Source: Thioalkalivibrio sp. ALJ12 (GTDB lineage Bacteria > Pseudomonadota > Gammaproteobacteria > Ectothiorhodospirales > Ectothiorhodospiraceae). From it: DNA of 64,000 bases. The stretch lies in contig NZ_KB899538.1 of assembly GCF_000378305.1 (NCBI RefSeq), positions 434,001 to 498,000 on the forward strand, given 5' to 3'. A program made the translations under genes and the position numbers. This document shows positions 1-13,164 of the stretch, one piece after another. A model generated the notes under the pieces. The model made no database searches. It worked only from the letters and a program-made list of their open reading frames with translations, and was not told the origin of the DNA. How positions within the stretch are numbered: position 1 is the stretch's first letter; the number at the start of each line of letters is the position of its first letter.

Positions 1-426
1 CGAGGCCCCGTCGACCAGGGCCTGCTCGATCCGGTGGGCAATGACCTCGCTGTCGGTTGCCGACACGCAGTGCCAGCCGGCAGCGGCCAGCTCGTCTCGC
101 AGCCGGGCATGGTTTTCGATAATGCCGTTATGGACGATGGCGACCCGGCCGTCACGGGAACGGTGGGGGTGGGCATTCACCTCGGTGGGCGGCCCGTGGG
201 TGGCCCAGCGCGTATGGGCGATTCCCACCGGCCCTTGCAGGCCGGCCGCGTCGATCTGTTCCTCCAGGGTGGCCACCTTGCCGACCGCACGGACGTCGCG
301 TAACGCGCGGTCCTCGATGACGGCTATACCGGCGGAGTCGTACCCGCGGTATTCCAGTCGATGCAGACCCTCGACGAAGATCGGGACCAGGTTGCGCTCA
401 CCAATACCTGCCAGCAGACCGCACAT
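1..426 (-). CDS. glmS: Glutamine--fructose-6-phosphate aminotransferase (N-terminal part, runs off the window)
   Basis: This enzyme makes glucosamine-6-phosphate from fructose-6-phosphate and glutamine, the first step toward UDP-GlcNAc for cell wall and LPS. Only the first 142 codons are present; the rest lies left of position 1. The protein opens MCGLLAGIG, so Cys2 becomes the N-terminal nucleophile of the class II glutaminase domain. The motif HTRWATHG at residues 71-78 and the following NAHPH segment are typical of GlmS. It lies 33 bases downstream of glmU on the same strand, the common gammaproteobacterial order after the atp operon, so the two amino-sugar genes are probably co-transcribed. 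Confidence 0.95.
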   Translation of the reverse strand, partial: MCGLLAGIGERNLVPIFVEGLHRLEYRGYDSAGIAVIEDRALRDVRAVGKVATLEEQIDAAGLQGPVGIAHTRWATHGPPTEVNAHPHRSRDGRVAIVHNGIIENHARLRDELAAAGWHCVSATDSEVIAHRIEQALVDGAS

Positions 427-459
427 GCAAACTCCTTATGTCGAGTCGGACTTTTGTGT

Positions 460-1839
460 CTAGTCGGACTTCTTCTTGGGGCGCGGCCAGTCCTGGATAA
501 CGCGCGGGCGTGCACGGGTCAGCGCCAGCGCACGCGGGTCGACATCGTCGGACAAGGTCGAGCCCGCCCCCACCGTCGCGTCATCGCCGATGCGGATGGG
601 CGCCACCAGGGCCGTGTTGGAGCCGATGAACGCTCGCTCGCCGATCTCGGTGCGATGCTTGTTGGCACCATCATAGTTGCAGGTAATCGTCCCTGCGCCC
701 AGATTGGCGCCGGCCCCGACGCTGGCATCCCCGACGTAGGTCAGGTGGTTCGCCTTCGCGCCCGGACCCAGCGTGGAGTTCTTGATCTCGACAAAGTTGC
801 CGACGCGGGCACCGGGGCCGAGCTCGGTCCCCGGGCGCAGACGGGCGAACGGCCCAACATTGGCCCCCTCGCCGATCCTTACACCTTCCAGGACACTGTG
901 TGCCGCGACCTGCGTGCCGGATCCAATCTCGCAATCGCGCAACACGCAGCCGGGGCCAATATAGACATCGTCCGCCAGCGTCACCGTGCCCTCGATCACG
1001 ACGTTCACGTCGATCGAACAGTCGTGTCCGAATTTCAGGACGCCGCGCACATCCAGGCGGTCGGGGTCCGCCACTGCGAGACCATCCCGCATCATCCGGG
1101 AGCACTGCTCCGCCTGGTGCAGGCGCTCCTGGACGGCCAGCTGCTCGCGGTCGTTCACACCCAGCACGGCGACGGGATCGGAACTGCGCACGACATCGAT
1201 CACCCGTCCTTGACCTCGTGCCACGGCCACAATGTCGGTCAGATACCACTCGCGCGGCCCTGCCGGATCGGGCTCGCAGGAAGCTAGCCAACCACGCAAG
1301 TCCCCGGCCGGTGCGGCGAGCACGCCGGTATTGATCAGGTCGACCGCACGTTCCCCGCTGGTGGCCTCCTTGTGCTCGACGATCCGCTCCAGCTGGCCCG
1401 CGGCATCGAGGATCAGGCGACCGTATCCGGTGGGGTCGGGAACCTGAGCGGCCAGGACGGTTACGCCAGTGCCGCGAGCACAGGCCTCCAGGTCCGCGAC
1501 CGGGATCCGCGGGACGTCCCCATAGGTCACCAGGACACGCGCATGGTCTGGGATGTGCTGCAGGGCCTGATAAACCGCATGCCCGGTCCCCCGCGGCTCG
1601 CCCTGGTCGATCCAGTCAAGTGCGGGGACGTGCTCGGCAAATGCGGCTCGCACACGTTCCTGTTCGTGGCTCACCACGACGTGGAGCGCGTCGGCTTCCA
1701 GCGGCGCCACGCGTTGGAGGACATGGTCCAGCAGGGGGCGTCCGGCTAGAGATTGCAGGACCTTGGGGAGGCGCGACCGCATGCGCGTCCCCTTGCCGGC
1801 CGCGAGGACCGCGATATGAAGGGGTGTCGTCTCAGGCAT
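460..1839 (-). CDS. glmU: Bifunctional N-acetylglucosamine-1-phosphate uridyltransferase / glucosamine-1-phosphate acetyltransferase
   Basis: GlmU acetylates glucosamine-1-phosphate and then uridylates it, giving UDP-GlcNAc in the cytoplasm. The N-terminal nucleotidyltransferase domain carries LAAGKGTRM near residue 12, followed by the conserved PKVL. The C-terminal half is a left-handed beta helix of hexapeptide repeats with the acetyltransferase segment NFVEIKNS and TYVGDA. The length of about 459 residues matches the family. An in-frame ATG four codons upstream (1851) is possible but would sit directly against the atp terminator hairpin; neither start has a clear ribosome site. It follows the atp operon and precedes glmS. 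Confidence 0.95.
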   Translation of the reverse strand: MPETTPLHIAVLAAGKGTRMRSRLPKVLQSLAGRPLLDHVLQRVAPLEADALHVVVSHEQERVRAAFAEHVPALDWIDQGEPRGTGHAVYQALQHIPDHARVLVTYGDVPRIPVADLEACARGTGVTVLAAQVPDPTGYGRLILDAAGQLERIVEHKEATSGERAVDLINTGVLAAPAGDLRGWLASCEPDPAGPREWYLTDIVAVARGQGRVIDVVRSSDPVAVLGVNDREQLAVQERLHQAEQCSRMMRDGLAVADPDRLDVRGVLKFGHDCSIDVNVVIEGTVTLADDVYIGPGCVLRDCEIGSGTQVAAHSVLEGVRIGEGANVGPFARLRPGTELGPGARVGNFVEIKNSTLGPGAKANHLTYVGDASVGAGANLGAGTITCNYDGANKHRTEIGERAFIGSNTALVAPIRIGDDATVGAGSTLSDDVDPRALALTRARPRVIQDWPRPKKKSD

Positions 1840-1852
1840 GGGTGCAATCATA

Positions 1853-1879
1853 AAGGGCCAACCGAATCGGTTGGCCCTT
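1853..1879 (-). terminator. Hairpin terminator after the atp operon
   Basis: A perfect 11-bp stem (AAGGGCCAACC / GGTTGGCCCTT) encloses the loop GAATC. Read on the minus strand it follows atpC by about 30 bases and is followed by a short T-containing stretch (CTTTATGATT). The T-run is weak, so some transcripts may read through into glmU. Confidence 0.7.
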
Positions 1880-1909
1880 GGGGTCGGTCATTCGTCGCAG
1901 TTTGCCGGA

Positions 1910-2329
1910 TTATTTCCGGCGCAACTTCTGGATCATCTGCAGGCGGGCGGCGGCCTCCACGAGTTCCGCCTGCGCCTTGGCGTAGTCGAAATCGGCCTTG
2001 GAGTTCTCCAGGGCCTCCTCCGCACGTTTCTTCGCCTCCAGCGCCTCGGCCTCGTCCAGATCCTTGGCCCGCACCGCCGTATCCGCCAGGACCGTCACAT
2101 GATACGGCTGGACCTCGAGGATACCGCCCGAGACGAACACCGGCTGCGGATCGGCGCCTTCCTTTTCCAGGATGCGCAGCTCGCCCGGGTTCAGGCGCGC
2201 CAGCATCTGGGTGTGGCCCGCATAGACACCGACCTCGCCACCCTCGGCCGGGGCCGCGATCATCAGCGCGGTCCCGGAGTAGATGGACTCCTCGGCACTG
2301 ACCACATCCACGTGCATCGTCATGGGCAT
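1910..2329 (-). CDS. atpC: F1Fo ATP synthase epsilon subunit
   Basis: Epsilon is the central-stalk subunit of F1 that couples rotation and inhibits ATP hydrolysis. The protein has the expected beta-sandwich opening ([15 protein letters not shown]) and a helical C-terminus ending [11 protein letters not shown] chose the ATG at 2329 because an AAGGAG ribosome site lies 10 bases upstream and the 139 residues equal the usual length. A GTG three codons earlier would sit almost on top of that ribosome site. It is the last gene of the atp operon and starts 12 bases after atpD. Confidence 0.94.
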   Translation of the reverse strand: MPMTMHVDVVSAEESIYSGTALMIAAPAEGGEVGVYAGHTQMLARLNPGELRILEKEGADPQPVFVSGGILEVQPYHVTVLADTAVRAKDLDEAEALEAKKRAEEALENSKADFDYAKAQAELVEAAARLQMIQKLRRK

Positions 2330-2341
2330 GTTGCTCACTCC

Positions 2342-3757
<1,416 letters not shown>

Positions 3758-4618
3758 CTAGACCGCAGCCGCGCCGCTGACGATCTCGGAGATCTCCTGG
3801 GTGATCGCGGCCTGGCGCGCCTTGTTGTAGACGAGCTGCAGGTCCTTGATCATCGTGCCGGCGTTGTCGGAGGCCGACTTCATCGCGACCATGCGCGCGG
3901 CCATTTCGCAGGCCACGTTCTCGACCACCGCCTGGTAGATCAGCGACTCGACATAGCGCTCGAGCAGGGTATCCATCACCGGAACCGTATCGGGCTCGTA
4001 GATGTAGTCCCAGTGATGCTTCAGAGACTCGTCCTTGCTCGGCGCGGTCGGCAGAAGCTGGGTCGCCTCCGGCTGCTGGGTCATCGTGTTGACGAACTTG
4101 TTCTCCAGCAGCACGACGCGGTCGACCTTGCCATCGCGGAAGTTGTCCAGCACCACCTTGATGGAGCCAATCAGGTCCGTGATGTGCGGGCGATCACCCA
4201 GATCGCGCGCCTCGGCCACGATGTTGCCACCCAGGCGCTTGAAGAACTGCAGCGCCTTGTTGCCGACGACGCACAGGTCCACCTCAACGCCCTCTTCGCG
4301 GTAACGCCGCATCTCGCCGACGGCCTTCTTGAACAGGTTGGTGTTCAACCCGCCGCATAGGCCACGATCGGTCGAGACGATGATCAGCGCCACACGCTTC
4401 ACTTCGCGCTCGACCATGAACGGATGCTTGTACTCCGCGTTGGCCATCGCGACGTGACCGATCACGTCGTGGATCTTCTGGGCGTAAGGCCGGGACTCTT
4501 CCATACGGTCCTGGGCCTTGCGCATCTTGGACGCTGCGACCATCTCCATGGCCTTGGTGATCTTCTGAGTATTCTGGATACTCTTGATCTGCGTCCGGAT
4601 CTCCTTAGTGCCCGCCAT
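3758..4618 (-). CDS. atpG: F1Fo ATP synthase gamma subunit
   Basis: Gamma is the rotating central shaft of F1. The N-terminal helix begins [20 protein letters not shown], and the C-terminal helix contains the signature [12 protein letters not shown] and [15 protein letters not shown]. These coiled-coil ends pair inside the alpha-beta hexamer. The length of 286 residues is typical. It starts 12 bases downstream of the atpA stop. Confidence 0.98.
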   Translation of the reverse strand: MAGTKEIRTQIKSIQNTQKITKAMEMVAASKMRKAQDRMEESRPYAQKIHDVIGHVAMANAEYKHPFMVEREVKRVALIIVSTDRGLCGGLNTNLFKKAVGEMRRYREEGVEVDLCVVGNKALQFFKRLGGNIVAEARDLGDRPHITDLIGSIKVVLDNFRDGKVDRVVLLENKFVNTMTQQPEATQLLPTAPSKDESLKHHWDYIYEPDTVPVMDTLLERYVESLIYQAVVENVACEMAARMVAMKSASDNAGTMIKDLQLVYNKARQAAITQEISEIVSGAAAV

Positions 4619-4630
4619 TGCGTGCTCCCG

Positions 4631-6172
4631 TTACCAGCTGTGCTTGGCCTTGAACTCTTCCAGGGCCTTCTTCAGCTTTTCCTGGATGGAGTCGTTGTAG
4701 TCGCCAGAGCTGTTGATTTCGTCCAGGAGCTCCTTCTGCGAGGAACGCGCGTAGGCCATCAGTTCCTTTTCGAAGCTCACGACCTTGTCCGCCTCGACGT
4801 CATCGAGGTAGCCCTCGTTGGCGGCGTACAGCGAGAACGCCATCTCGCCGATGGACATCGGCTGGTACTGGCCCTGCTTCATCAGTTCGGTGACGCGCTT
4901 GCCGCGGTCAAGCTGCTTGCGGGTCAGCTCGTCGAGATCGGAGGCGAACTGCGAGAACGCCGCCAGTTCACGGTACTGCGCCAGCGCCAGACGCACACCA
5001 CCACCAAGCTTCTTGATGATCTTGGTCTGCGCGGCCCCACCGACTCGGGAGACCGACAGACCAGCGTTGATCGCCGGGCGGATGCCCGAGTTGAACAGGT
5101 CGGTCTCGAGGAAGATCTGGCCGTCGGTGATCGAGATCACGTTGGTCGGCACGAACGCGGACACGTCGCCCGCCTGGGTCTCGATGATCGGCAGCGCGGT
5201 CAGCGAGCCGGTCTGGCCCTTCACTTCGCCGTTGGTCATCTGCTCGACGTAGTCGGCGTTCACGCGGGAGGCGCGCTCCAGCAGGCGCGAGTGCAGATAG
5301 AAGACGTCACCCGGATAGGCTTCGCGGCCGGGCGGACGACGCAGTAGCAGCGACACCTGACGGTAGGCCCAGGCCTGCTTGGTCAGATCGTCGTAGACGA
5401 TCAGGGCGTCTTCACCACGGTCGCGGAAGTACTCGCCCATCGCGCAGCCGGCGTACGGGGCGATGAACTGCATCGCGGCCGACTCGGAGGCGTTGGCGGC
5501 CACAATGATGGTGTTATCCATCGCACCGGCCTCTTCCAGCTTGGCCACCACAGAGGCAACCGACGAGGCCTTCTGACCCACGGCGACGTAGATACACTTA
5601 ACGCCGGAGTCCTTCTGGTTGATGATCGCGTCGATCGCCACCGCGGTCTTACCGGTCTGGCGGTCACCGATGATCAGCTCGCGCTGGCCACGGCCCACGG
5701 GGACCATCGCGTCGATCGCCTTGATGCCGGACTGCAGCGGCTGGTCAACCGACTGCCGGTCGATAACACCGGGGGCAATCTTCTCGATCGGGCTGGAGAC
5801 TCCGGTTTCCACCGGACCCTTGCCGTCGATCGGGCGGCCGAGGGAGTCGACCACGCGGCCCAGCAGGCCCTCGCCCACCGGCACCTCAAGGATGCGACCG
5901 GTGCACTTGGCGGTATCGCCTTCTTTAATGTGCTTGTAGTCACCCAGGATCACGACGCCGACAGAGTCACGCTCGAGGTTGAGCGCCATGCCGAAGGTGT
6001 CGCCGGGGAACTCGATCATTTCGCCCTGCATGACATCGCCAAGGCCGTGCACGCGAGCGATACCGTCGGTCAGGCTGACCACGGAGCCCTCGTTGGCGGC
6101 CTCGGAGGAGGCATCGAATTTCTCGATGCGCTGTTTGATCAGATCACTGATCTCGGAGGGATTCAGTTGCAT
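4631..6172 (-). CDS. atpA: F1Fo ATP synthase alpha subunit
   Basis: Alpha is the non-catalytic nucleotide-binding subunit of F1 and alternates with beta. The P-loop GDRQTGKT is at residues 169-176, and the alpha signature [17 protein letters not shown] is intact. The 513 residues match the usual length. It lies between atpH and atpG with a short 13-base gap upstream. Confidence 0.98.
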   Translation of the reverse strand: MQLNPSEISDLIKQRIEKFDASSEAANEGSVVSLTDGIARVHGLGDVMQGEMIEFPGDTFGMALNLERDSVGVVILGDYKHIKEGDTAKCTGRILEVPVGEGLLGRVVDSLGRPIDGKGPVETGVSSPIEKIAPGVIDRQSVDQPLQSGIKAIDAMVPVGRGQRELIIGDRQTGKTAVAIDAIINQKDSGVKCIYVAVGQKASSVASVVAKLEEAGAMDNTIIVAANASESAAMQFIAPYAGCAMGEYFRDRGEDALIVYDDLTKQAWAYRQVSLLLRRPPGREAYPGDVFYLHSRLLERASRVNADYVEQMTNGEVKGQTGSLTALPIIETQAGDVSAFVPTNVISITDGQIFLETDLFNSGIRPAINAGLSVSRVGGAAQTKIIKKLGGGVRLALAQYRELAAFSQFASDLDELTRKQLDRGKRVTELMKQGQYQPMSIGEMAFSLYAANEGYLDDVEADKVVSFEKELMAYARSSQKELLDEINSSGDYNDSIQEKLKKALEEFKAKHSW

Positions 6173-6185
6173 GTTAAATATCCTC

Positions 6186-6722
6186 TTAGCGACTCAAATT
6201 GGCAGCCAGGCGGTTCAGCTGGCCTCGCACGGAGCCGTCGATTACCAGGTCGCCGGCGCGGATGATGGCCCCGCCGAGCAGGGAGCTGTCGACTGAACAC
6301 TCGAGATCGACTTCGCAGCCCAGGCCTTTGGCCAGGGCATCGTGGATCTCTTTCTCCTGCGCCTGCGTGAGCTTGCGGAAGGCGATTACGTCGGCGTGGA
6401 CGCGCTTTTCGGCCTCGGCCTTCATCGCGGAGAACGCGTCGTAGACGGCGGGCAGCGCGGGTAGGCGACCATTTTCGGCCAGCAGCCGAACCAGGTTGCC
6501 GGCCTCGGGGCCGACCTTGTCGCCGGCCACGTCCAGCACGAGCTGCGCGCGATCGGCACGCGGGAGCCGCGGGTTGGAGAGGAGACTGTGCATCTGCGAG
6601 TCGGCGGCGATGGCCGCCAGCAACTCGAGCTGCTCGGCCCAGCCAGCGAGATCGTTTTTCTCCTGGGCCCGCTCGAAAGCGGCGCGGGCGTAGGGTCGGG
6701 CGACCGAAATCAGGTCTGACAT
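6186..6722 (-). CDS. atpH: F1Fo ATP synthase delta subunit
   Basis: Delta joins the top of F1 to the b-subunit peripheral stalk. The N-terminal helical domain begins [17 protein letters not shown], the conserved opening of the family, and the C-terminal part contains [17 protein letters not shown], also conserved. The length of 178 residues is normal. It is 9 bases from atpF on the same strand. Confidence 0.96.
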   Translation of the reverse strand: MSDLISVARPYARAAFERAQEKNDLAGWAEQLELLAAIAADSQMHSLLSNPRLPRADRAQLVLDVAGDKVGPEAGNLVRLLAENGRLPALPAVYDAFSAMKAEAEKRVHADVIAFRKLTQAQEKEIHDALAKGLGCEVDLECSVDSSLLGGAIIRAGDLVIDGSVRGQLNRLAANLSR

Positions 6723-6731
6723 AACGTCTCC

Positions 6732-7202
6732 TTAGAGCTTGGCCGCGAGCTTCTTCAGCAGATCGCCGTGGGCCTTGGCATCGATCTCCTTGGCCAGGAT
6801 CTGCTCGGCACCGGCAACCGCCAGCTGGGAGACCTGCTTGCGCAGTTCTTCCTTCGCACGGTTGATCTCCTGCTCAATCTCGGAGTGCGCCTGTTCCTTA
6901 ATACGCTCGCCTTCCTCGCGCGCGGTGGTCTTGCTTTCCTCGACCAGCTCTGTCGCACGCTTCTGCGCAGAGGCCATGATCTCGTTGGCCTGCTGCTTGG
7001 CCTCCTTGATCACCGCGGTCGCGCGCTCCTGGGCGAGCTCCTGTTCCTTTTCGCCACGCTCGGCGGCGGCCAGGCCGTCCGCAATCTTCTTGCGGCGCTC
7101 TTCCAGGGCGGCGGACATGGGCGGCCAAACGTAGCGCATCGTGAACCACACGAATACGGCAAACGCCAGGAGCTGGCCGATGATGGTCAGATTGATATTC
7201 AT
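6732..7202 (-). CDS. atpF: F1Fo ATP synthase b subunit
   Basis: The b subunit is the peripheral stalk that holds F1 stationary. One N-terminal membrane helix (about residues 5-25, [20 protein letters not shown]) is followed by a long, highly charged coiled coil rich in Lys, Glu and Ala that runs to the C-terminus. The length of 156 residues is the family standard. Only one b gene is seen here, as in other gammaproteobacteria. Confidence 0.97.
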   Translation of the reverse strand: MNINLTIIGQLLAFAVFVWFTMRYVWPPMSAALEERRKKIADGLAAAERGEKEQELAQERATAVIKEAKQQANEIMASAQKRATELVEESKTTAREEGERIKEQAHSEIEQEINRAKEELRKQVSQLAVAGAEQILAKEIDAKAHGDLLKKLAAKL

Positions 7203-7255
7203 CCTGCTACCTCAGGTTGACGAGTGGAGGGGACCTCGGGACTCGCTCAGCCTTG

Positions 7256-7522
<267 letters not shown>

Positions 7523-7543
7523 TCAGTTTGAAGGTGAATCGAA

Positions 7544-8804
<1,261 letters not shown>

Positions 8805-8847
8805 TCAGCGGATGGGCACACCCACCCCTCTCCCAAAAAGTGCGCGC

Positions 8848-8876
8848 ATTATAAGAGCACCCTTCTATTAGGTCAA
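8848..8876 (-). promoter_or_regulatory. Sigma-70 promoter of the atp operon
   Basis: On the minus strand a -35 box TTGACC (8876-8871) and a perfect -10 box TATAAT (8853-8848) are separated by exactly 17 bases. The predicted transcript would start near 8841, about 37 bases before the atpI start codon. The near-consensus sequence suggests strong constitutive expression. Confidence 0.85.
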
Positions 8877-8936
8877 ACCGTTATGGGGTGGCCAAAGGGG
8901 CGTGGGGAGAGGCTTTGGGCGAGGCAGACGGGCTTT

Positions 8937-9779
8937 TTACTGGATGTGTTCGAGGATGCCGTCGAGCTCGTCGAGGCTGTTGTATTCGATGACCAGTCGG
9001 CCCTTGCCCTGGCGGTTGTAGCGGACCTGGACGGGGGCCCCGAGGCGATCAGACAGGCGGCTTTCGAGTTGCCGGACCTCTGGCGAGGGGCCGGCCTCCT
9101 TGCGCGGCTCCGGCTGCGCCGAGAGGACCTTCTTGACCAGTTGCTCGGTGGCGCGGACGGTCATGTCACGCTTGACGACCGTCGCGGCAACCCCCGGCTG
9201 GTCGTCCAGCGGCAGGGCCAGCAGAGAGCGGGCATGGCCCATCTCCAGCCGGCCCTCGTTCACATGTTCCTTGACCACGTCGTGCAACTCCAGCAGACGC
9301 AGCAGGTTGGTGACGGAGGTGCGCGAACGGCCGACCGCATCCGCCGCCGCCTGATGGGTCATCTCGAATTCGTCGATCAGGCGCCGGATGGCCTGCGCCT
9401 CTTCCAGCGGGTTCAGGTCCTCGCGCTGGATGTTCTCGATCAGCGACATCGCGGCCGCGGCCTGATCGGGGATGTCGCGCACCACCGCCGGCACGCTCTC
9501 CAGCCCCGCAATTTGGGCGGCTCGCCAGCGGCGTTCGCCAGCAATCAGTTCGAAGCCGCCCTCGACCCGGCGCACGACAACCGGCTGAACAATGCCCTGG
9601 GCACGAATCGACTCGGCCAGCTCCGCGAGCGCGGGCTCGGACATGTGCACGCGCGGCTGATACTGACCGCGGCGGATCTGTTCGATCGGCAGCTGCGCCA
9701 GGGAGTCACTCTCGTTGCCGCCGCTTTGTGCCCCCGACAGGAGGGCATCGAGCCCGCGGCCCAGTCCACGTTTTGCCAT
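8937..9779 (-). CDS. parB: Chromosome-partitioning protein ParB
   Basis: ParB binds parS sites, spreads as a CTP-dependent clamp and works with ParA to segregate the origin. The protein begins MAKRGLGRGLDALLSG, a hallmark N-terminus that binds ParA. The CTP-binding core contains GERRWRAAQIAG, followed by the helix-turn-helix region and a C-terminal dimerisation segment. From the ATG at 9779 it has 280 residues; an upstream extension in frame lacks ParB character. A matching parS site is found within recF at 20903. Confidence 0.96.
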   Translation of the reverse strand: MAKRGLGRGLDALLSGAQSGGNESDSLAQLPIEQIRRGQYQPRVHMSEPALAELAESIRAQGIVQPVVVRRVEGGFELIAGERRWRAAQIAGLESVPAVVRDIPDQAAAAMSLIENIQREDLNPLEEAQAIRRLIDEFEMTHQAAADAVGRSRTSVTNLLRLLELHDVVKEHVNEGRLEMGHARSLLALPLDDQPGVAATVVKRDMTVRATEQLVKKVLSAQPEPRKEAGPSPEVRQLESRLSDRLGAPVQVRYNRQGKGRLVIEYNSLDELDGILEHIQ

Positions 9780-9807
9780 CGTTTCAGTCCTGCTCGTGTA
9801 TGCGGGA

Positions 9808-10563
9808 TCAGCGGCGCAGCATCTCGCCGGCCAGCGCGAGGTAGGCCACCGCCCCGCGCGAGGAGGCATCATACAACAAGGCCGGCTGACCAAAGCTGGG
9901 GGCCTCGGCCAGGCGGATGTTGCGCGGGATCACAGTCCGGAACACGCGTTCGCCGAAGTGCCCGGTGAGCTGGTCGGAGACGTCACCGGACAGCCGGTTG
10001 CGCGGGTCAAACATTGTGCGCAGCAACCCGGCGATGCGCAGCTGCGGGTTGGGCCCCTTCTGGATGCTCTCGATCGTGCGCATCAGCGCGGTCAGGCCCT
10101 CGAGCGCGTAGTACTCGCACTGCATCGGGATCACGACCCCGTCGGCGGCCACCAGCCCGTTGACCGTCAACAGGTTCAGCGACGGCGGGCAGTCGATCAG
10201 GATGTGGTCGTAGTCGGCGGCCACCGGGCCCAGGGCGTCGCGCAGCCGATATTCGCGTCGCTCCTGATCCATCAGGCGCACCTCGGCCACGGTCAGGTCC
10301 CCGTTCGCCGGCACCAGATCGAAACCGCCCTCCACACGGTGAGCGGCCTCCGGAACCGTGGCCTGGCCCAGCAGCACCTCGCAGGAGGTCGGGTCGTCGG
10401 CGTGCTTGTCCACGCCGGAACCGGTGGTGGCATTCCCCTGTGGGTCCAGGTCCACGACCAGCACGCGCTTGCCCAGCCGGGCGAGCGAGGCGGCGAGATT
10501 CACGCAGGTCGTGGTCTTGCCCACCCCGCCCTTCTGATTGGTGATGGCCAGCGTATCGGTCAC
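9808..10563 (-). CDS. parA: Chromosome-partitioning ATPase ParA (Soj)
   Basis: ParA is a deviant Walker ATPase that forms a nucleoid-bound gradient pulling ParB-parS complexes. The start is a GTG at 10563 that overlaps the rsmG stop by four bases (GTGA). The deviant P-loop NQKGGVGKTTTCVNLAASL begins at residue 8. Later motifs include VVDLDPQGNATTG and IDCPPSLNLLTVN. Its 251 residues lie in the normal range for chromosomal ParA. It is followed by parB after 28 bases. Confidence 0.96.
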   Translation of the reverse strand: MTDTLAITNQKGGVGKTTTCVNLAASLARLGKRVLVVDLDPQGNATTGSGVDKHADDPTSCEVLLGQATVPEAAHRVEGGFDLVPANGDLTVAEVRLMDQERREYRLRDALGPVAADYDHILIDCPPSLNLLTVNGLVAADGVVIPMQCEYYALEGLTALMRTIESIQKGPNPQLRIAGLLRTMFDPRNRLSGDVSDQLTGHFGERVFRTVIPRNIRLAEAPSFGQPALLYDASSRGAVAYLALAGEMLRR

Positions 10564-11189
10564 GTCTCGGCTCTCTCGATAATGGCGATGTGCCGCTGGG
10601 CGGCCTCGCCGGGAATGGTAACCGGGTCCACAGCCCGGTACGACCACGGGGCGGGCAGCGGCGCGTCCGCCACCGAGCGCTGCCCGAGCATGGCCAGCAC
10701 CCGCCCGCCCGTGGCCACCTGCGGTGCGACGCGCGCGACCATGTCCGCCGGTGCCTTGAATGCCCGCGCCAGGACCGTGGTGTAGGGCGCGGCGGGTCCG
10801 AAATCCTCGATCCGCATATGCACGGCCTCGACCCGGGTCAGCCCGGCCAGCCCGATCACGTTGCGCAGGAAGCGGATGCGCTTGGCCGCGCTGTCCAGCA
10901 GGCAGAAATCGCGCTCGCGCTCGCAGGCAGCCAGTATGAAGCCCGGCAGGCCGGCGCCCGTCCCGACATCCAGGATGCGGTCCCCGTGAAGATACGGGCG
11001 CAGGGTCAGGCTGTCGAGGATGTGCCGGGGGATCCACTGCGCGGGGTCGCGCACGGCGGTCAGATTGTGCACCCGGTTCCAGCGCCCGAGCTGCTCGAGA
11101 TAGATCGCCAGGGCCTCGATGGCGGCTGCGTCCAGCGCCCACTCGTCGGCGACGGCGCCCAGGGCCGCCCGCCAGTCGTTACTCGCCAC
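10560..11189 (-). CDS. rsmG: 16S rRNA (guanine527-N7)-methyltransferase
   Basis: RsmG (GidB) methylates G527 of 16S rRNA using S-adenosylmethionine. The Rossmann methyltransferase core shows [12 protein letters not shown], the SAM-binding motif, and [12 protein letters not shown]. An upstream segment contains [12 protein letters not shown], conserved in the family. The length is 209 residues. It overlaps mnmG by 11 bases and parA by four, so the three are translationally linked. Confidence 0.96.
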   Translation of the reverse strand: MASNDWRAALGAVADEWALDAAAIEALAIYLEQLGRWNRVHNLTAVRDPAQWIPRHILDSLTLRPYLHGDRILDVGTGAGLPGFILAACERERDFCLLDSAAKRIRFLRNVIGLAGLTRVEAVHMRIEDFGPAAPYTTVLARAFKAPADMVARVAPQVATGGRVLAMLGQRSVADAPLPAPWSYRAVDPVTIPGEAAQRHIAIIERAET

Positions 11190-13053
11190 TGGCGCGCTGC
11201 TTCAGGTGAACAGCCAGAGCCGAAAGCGCGGCCGGGGTCACGCCCGGGATGCGCTGGGCCTGACCCAGCGTGTGCGGACGGAATTCGGCGAGTTTCTGGC
11301 GGATCTCGTTGGACAGACCATGCACCCGCGCGTAGTCGAGGTTGTCCGGCAGCGCCGTCTGATCGGCCTTCGCCTGGCGCGCGACCTCGGCCTGCTGGCG
11401 TTCGATGTACCCGGCGTATCTGGCCTGAATCTCGGCCTGCTCGCGCACGTCCGGCGTGCAGCCCGCATCCAGTTCCGGGAGTGCCTGCATCAGGGCGTCA
11501 TAGTCGGCCTCCGGTCGGCGCAGCAGGTCGAGCAGTGTGGCATCCGGCTCCGGGGCCTTGCCGAGGAGCTCGACTAGGGCCGGGCGGCTGCGCTGATCCC
11601 GGTCCGGTCGCGTCTGTGCAAGCCTGCTCATTTCCGACTCGATCGCGGCGGCGCGGCGCTCGAACCGTGCCCAGCGGGCATCGTCGACCAGGCCATGTTC
11701 GCGCCCGACCGGGGTCAGGCGCAGATCCGCGTTGTCCTCGCGCAACAGCAGCCGGTACTCGGCGCGCGACGTGAACATGCGGTAGGGCTCCTGCGTGCCG
11801 CGGGTGACCAGGTCGTCGATCAGCACACCGATATAGGCCTCGGAACGCTGCGGGATCCAGGGTTCGGCGTCCCGGGTCAGGCGGGCGGCATTCAGTCCGG
11901 CGACCAGGCCCTGGGCGGCGGCCTCTTCGTATCCGGTGGTGCCGTTGATCTGCCCGGCGAAGAACAGATTGGCCACCTCCCGCGTGGCCAGCGATGGGCG
12001 CAGGCCGCGCGGGTCGAAGTAGTCGTACTCGATCGCGTAGCCCGGACGGGTAATGCGCGCGTGCTCGAAGCCCTCGATGCTCTGCACCAGCGGCACCTGG
12101 ATCGCATAGGGCAGGGAGGTGGAGATGCCGTTTGGGTAGAGCTCGTGGGTGGTCAGCCCCTCCGGCTCGACGAAGACCTGGTGGCTGGTCTTGTCGGCAA
12201 AGCGCACGACCTTGTCCTCGATCGAGGGGCAGTACCGCGGTCCGGTGCTGTCGATCTGGCCGGAATACATCGGCGCCTGATCGAGGTTCGCCCGGATCAG
12301 GTCATGGGTCCGCTCGCTCGTGCGCGCGATATGACAGGGGCGCTGAGCCGGGTGATCGGCCGTGGAGCCGGTGAACGAGAATACCGGGCGCGGGTCGTCG
12401 CCCGGCTGCACCTCGAGGCGCGCGAAGTCGACGCTCCGCCCGTCGATGCGCGGCGGGGTGCCGGTCTTCAGGCGCCCGACCGCAAAGGCCATCTCGCGCA
12501 GGCGCGCGGCCAGGCACACGCTCGGCGGATCGCCCGCGCGCCCGCCCGGCTGCTGGGTCAGCCCGGTATGCATCTGGCCGTTGAGGAAGGTCCCCACCGT
12601 CAGCACGACGGCGCGGGCCTGGAACGCAAGGCCCGCCTCGGTGACCACACCGGTCACGCGATCGCCCTCCATGGTGATGTCGGCCACCGGCTGCTGGAAG
12701 ATCTGCAGATTCGGTTCGGCCTCCACGAACTGGCGGATGGCCTGGCGGTAGAGCTGCCGGTCGGACTGGGCGCGGGTCGCGCGCACCGCCGGACCCTTGC
12801 GCCTATTGAGGATGCGGAAATGGATGCCGGCGGCATCCGCCGCGCGCGCCATCACGCCCCCCAGGGCATCGATCTCCTTGACCAGGTGGCCCTTGCCAAT
12901 GCCGCCGATCGCCGGATTGCAGCTCATCTGGCCAATGGTCTCGATGTTATGGGTCAGCAGCAGCGTGCGCGCACCCGCGCGTGCCGCGGCCAGAGCGGCC
13001 TCGGTGCCGGCGTGTCCGCCGCCAATCACGATGACATCAAATTCTTCTGCCAT
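11179..13053 (-). CDS. mnmG: tRNA uridine-5-carboxymethylaminomethyl modification enzyme MnmG
   Basis: MnmG (GidA) is the FAD- and NADH-dependent partner of MnmE that modifies wobble uridine 34 of several tRNAs. The N-terminal FAD site is [12 protein letters not shown]. The signature [16 protein letters not shown] and [11 protein letters not shown] are present. The C-terminal helical domain ends with the [16 protein letters not shown] segment that contacts MnmE. The length of 624 residues is standard. Confidence 0.97.
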   Translation of the reverse strand: MAEEFDVIVIGGGHAGTEAALAAARAGARTLLLTHNIETIGQMSCNPAIGGIGKGHLVKEIDALGGVMARAADAAGIHFRILNRRKGPAVRATRAQSDRQLYRQAIRQFVEAEPNLQIFQQPVADITMEGDRVTGVVTEAGLAFQARAVVLTVGTFLNGQMHTGLTQQPGGRAGDPPSVCLAARLREMAFAVGRLKTGTPPRIDGRSVDFARLEVQPGDDPRPVFSFTGSTADHPAQRPCHIARTSERTHDLIRANLDQAPMYSGQIDSTGPRYCPSIEDKVVRFADKTSHQVFVEPEGLTTHELYPNGISTSLPYAIQVPLVQSIEGFEHARITRPGYAIEYDYFDPRGLRPSLATREVANLFFAGQINGTTGYEEAAAQGLVAGLNAARLTRDAEPWIPQRSEAYIGVLIDDLVTRGTQEPYRMFTSRAEYRLLLREDNADLRLTPVGREHGLVDDARWARFERRAAAIESEMSRLAQTRPDRDQRSRPALVELLGKAPEPDATLLDLLRRPEADYDALMQALPELDAGCTPDVREQAEIQARYAGYIERQQAEVARQAKADQTALPDNLDYARVHGLSNEIRQKLAEFRPHTLGQAQRIPGVTPAALSALAVHLKQRASGE

Positions 13054-13164
13054 GACCTCTTGAAACCCGGCCGCTGGGCGGCCCGAAAAAGTAAAATCAG
13101 CAGTTTAGCAGGAGTGGCGGTGGCGTCGAAGCGGCCGCATGGGGATCCATGTTTCCCTACGCCA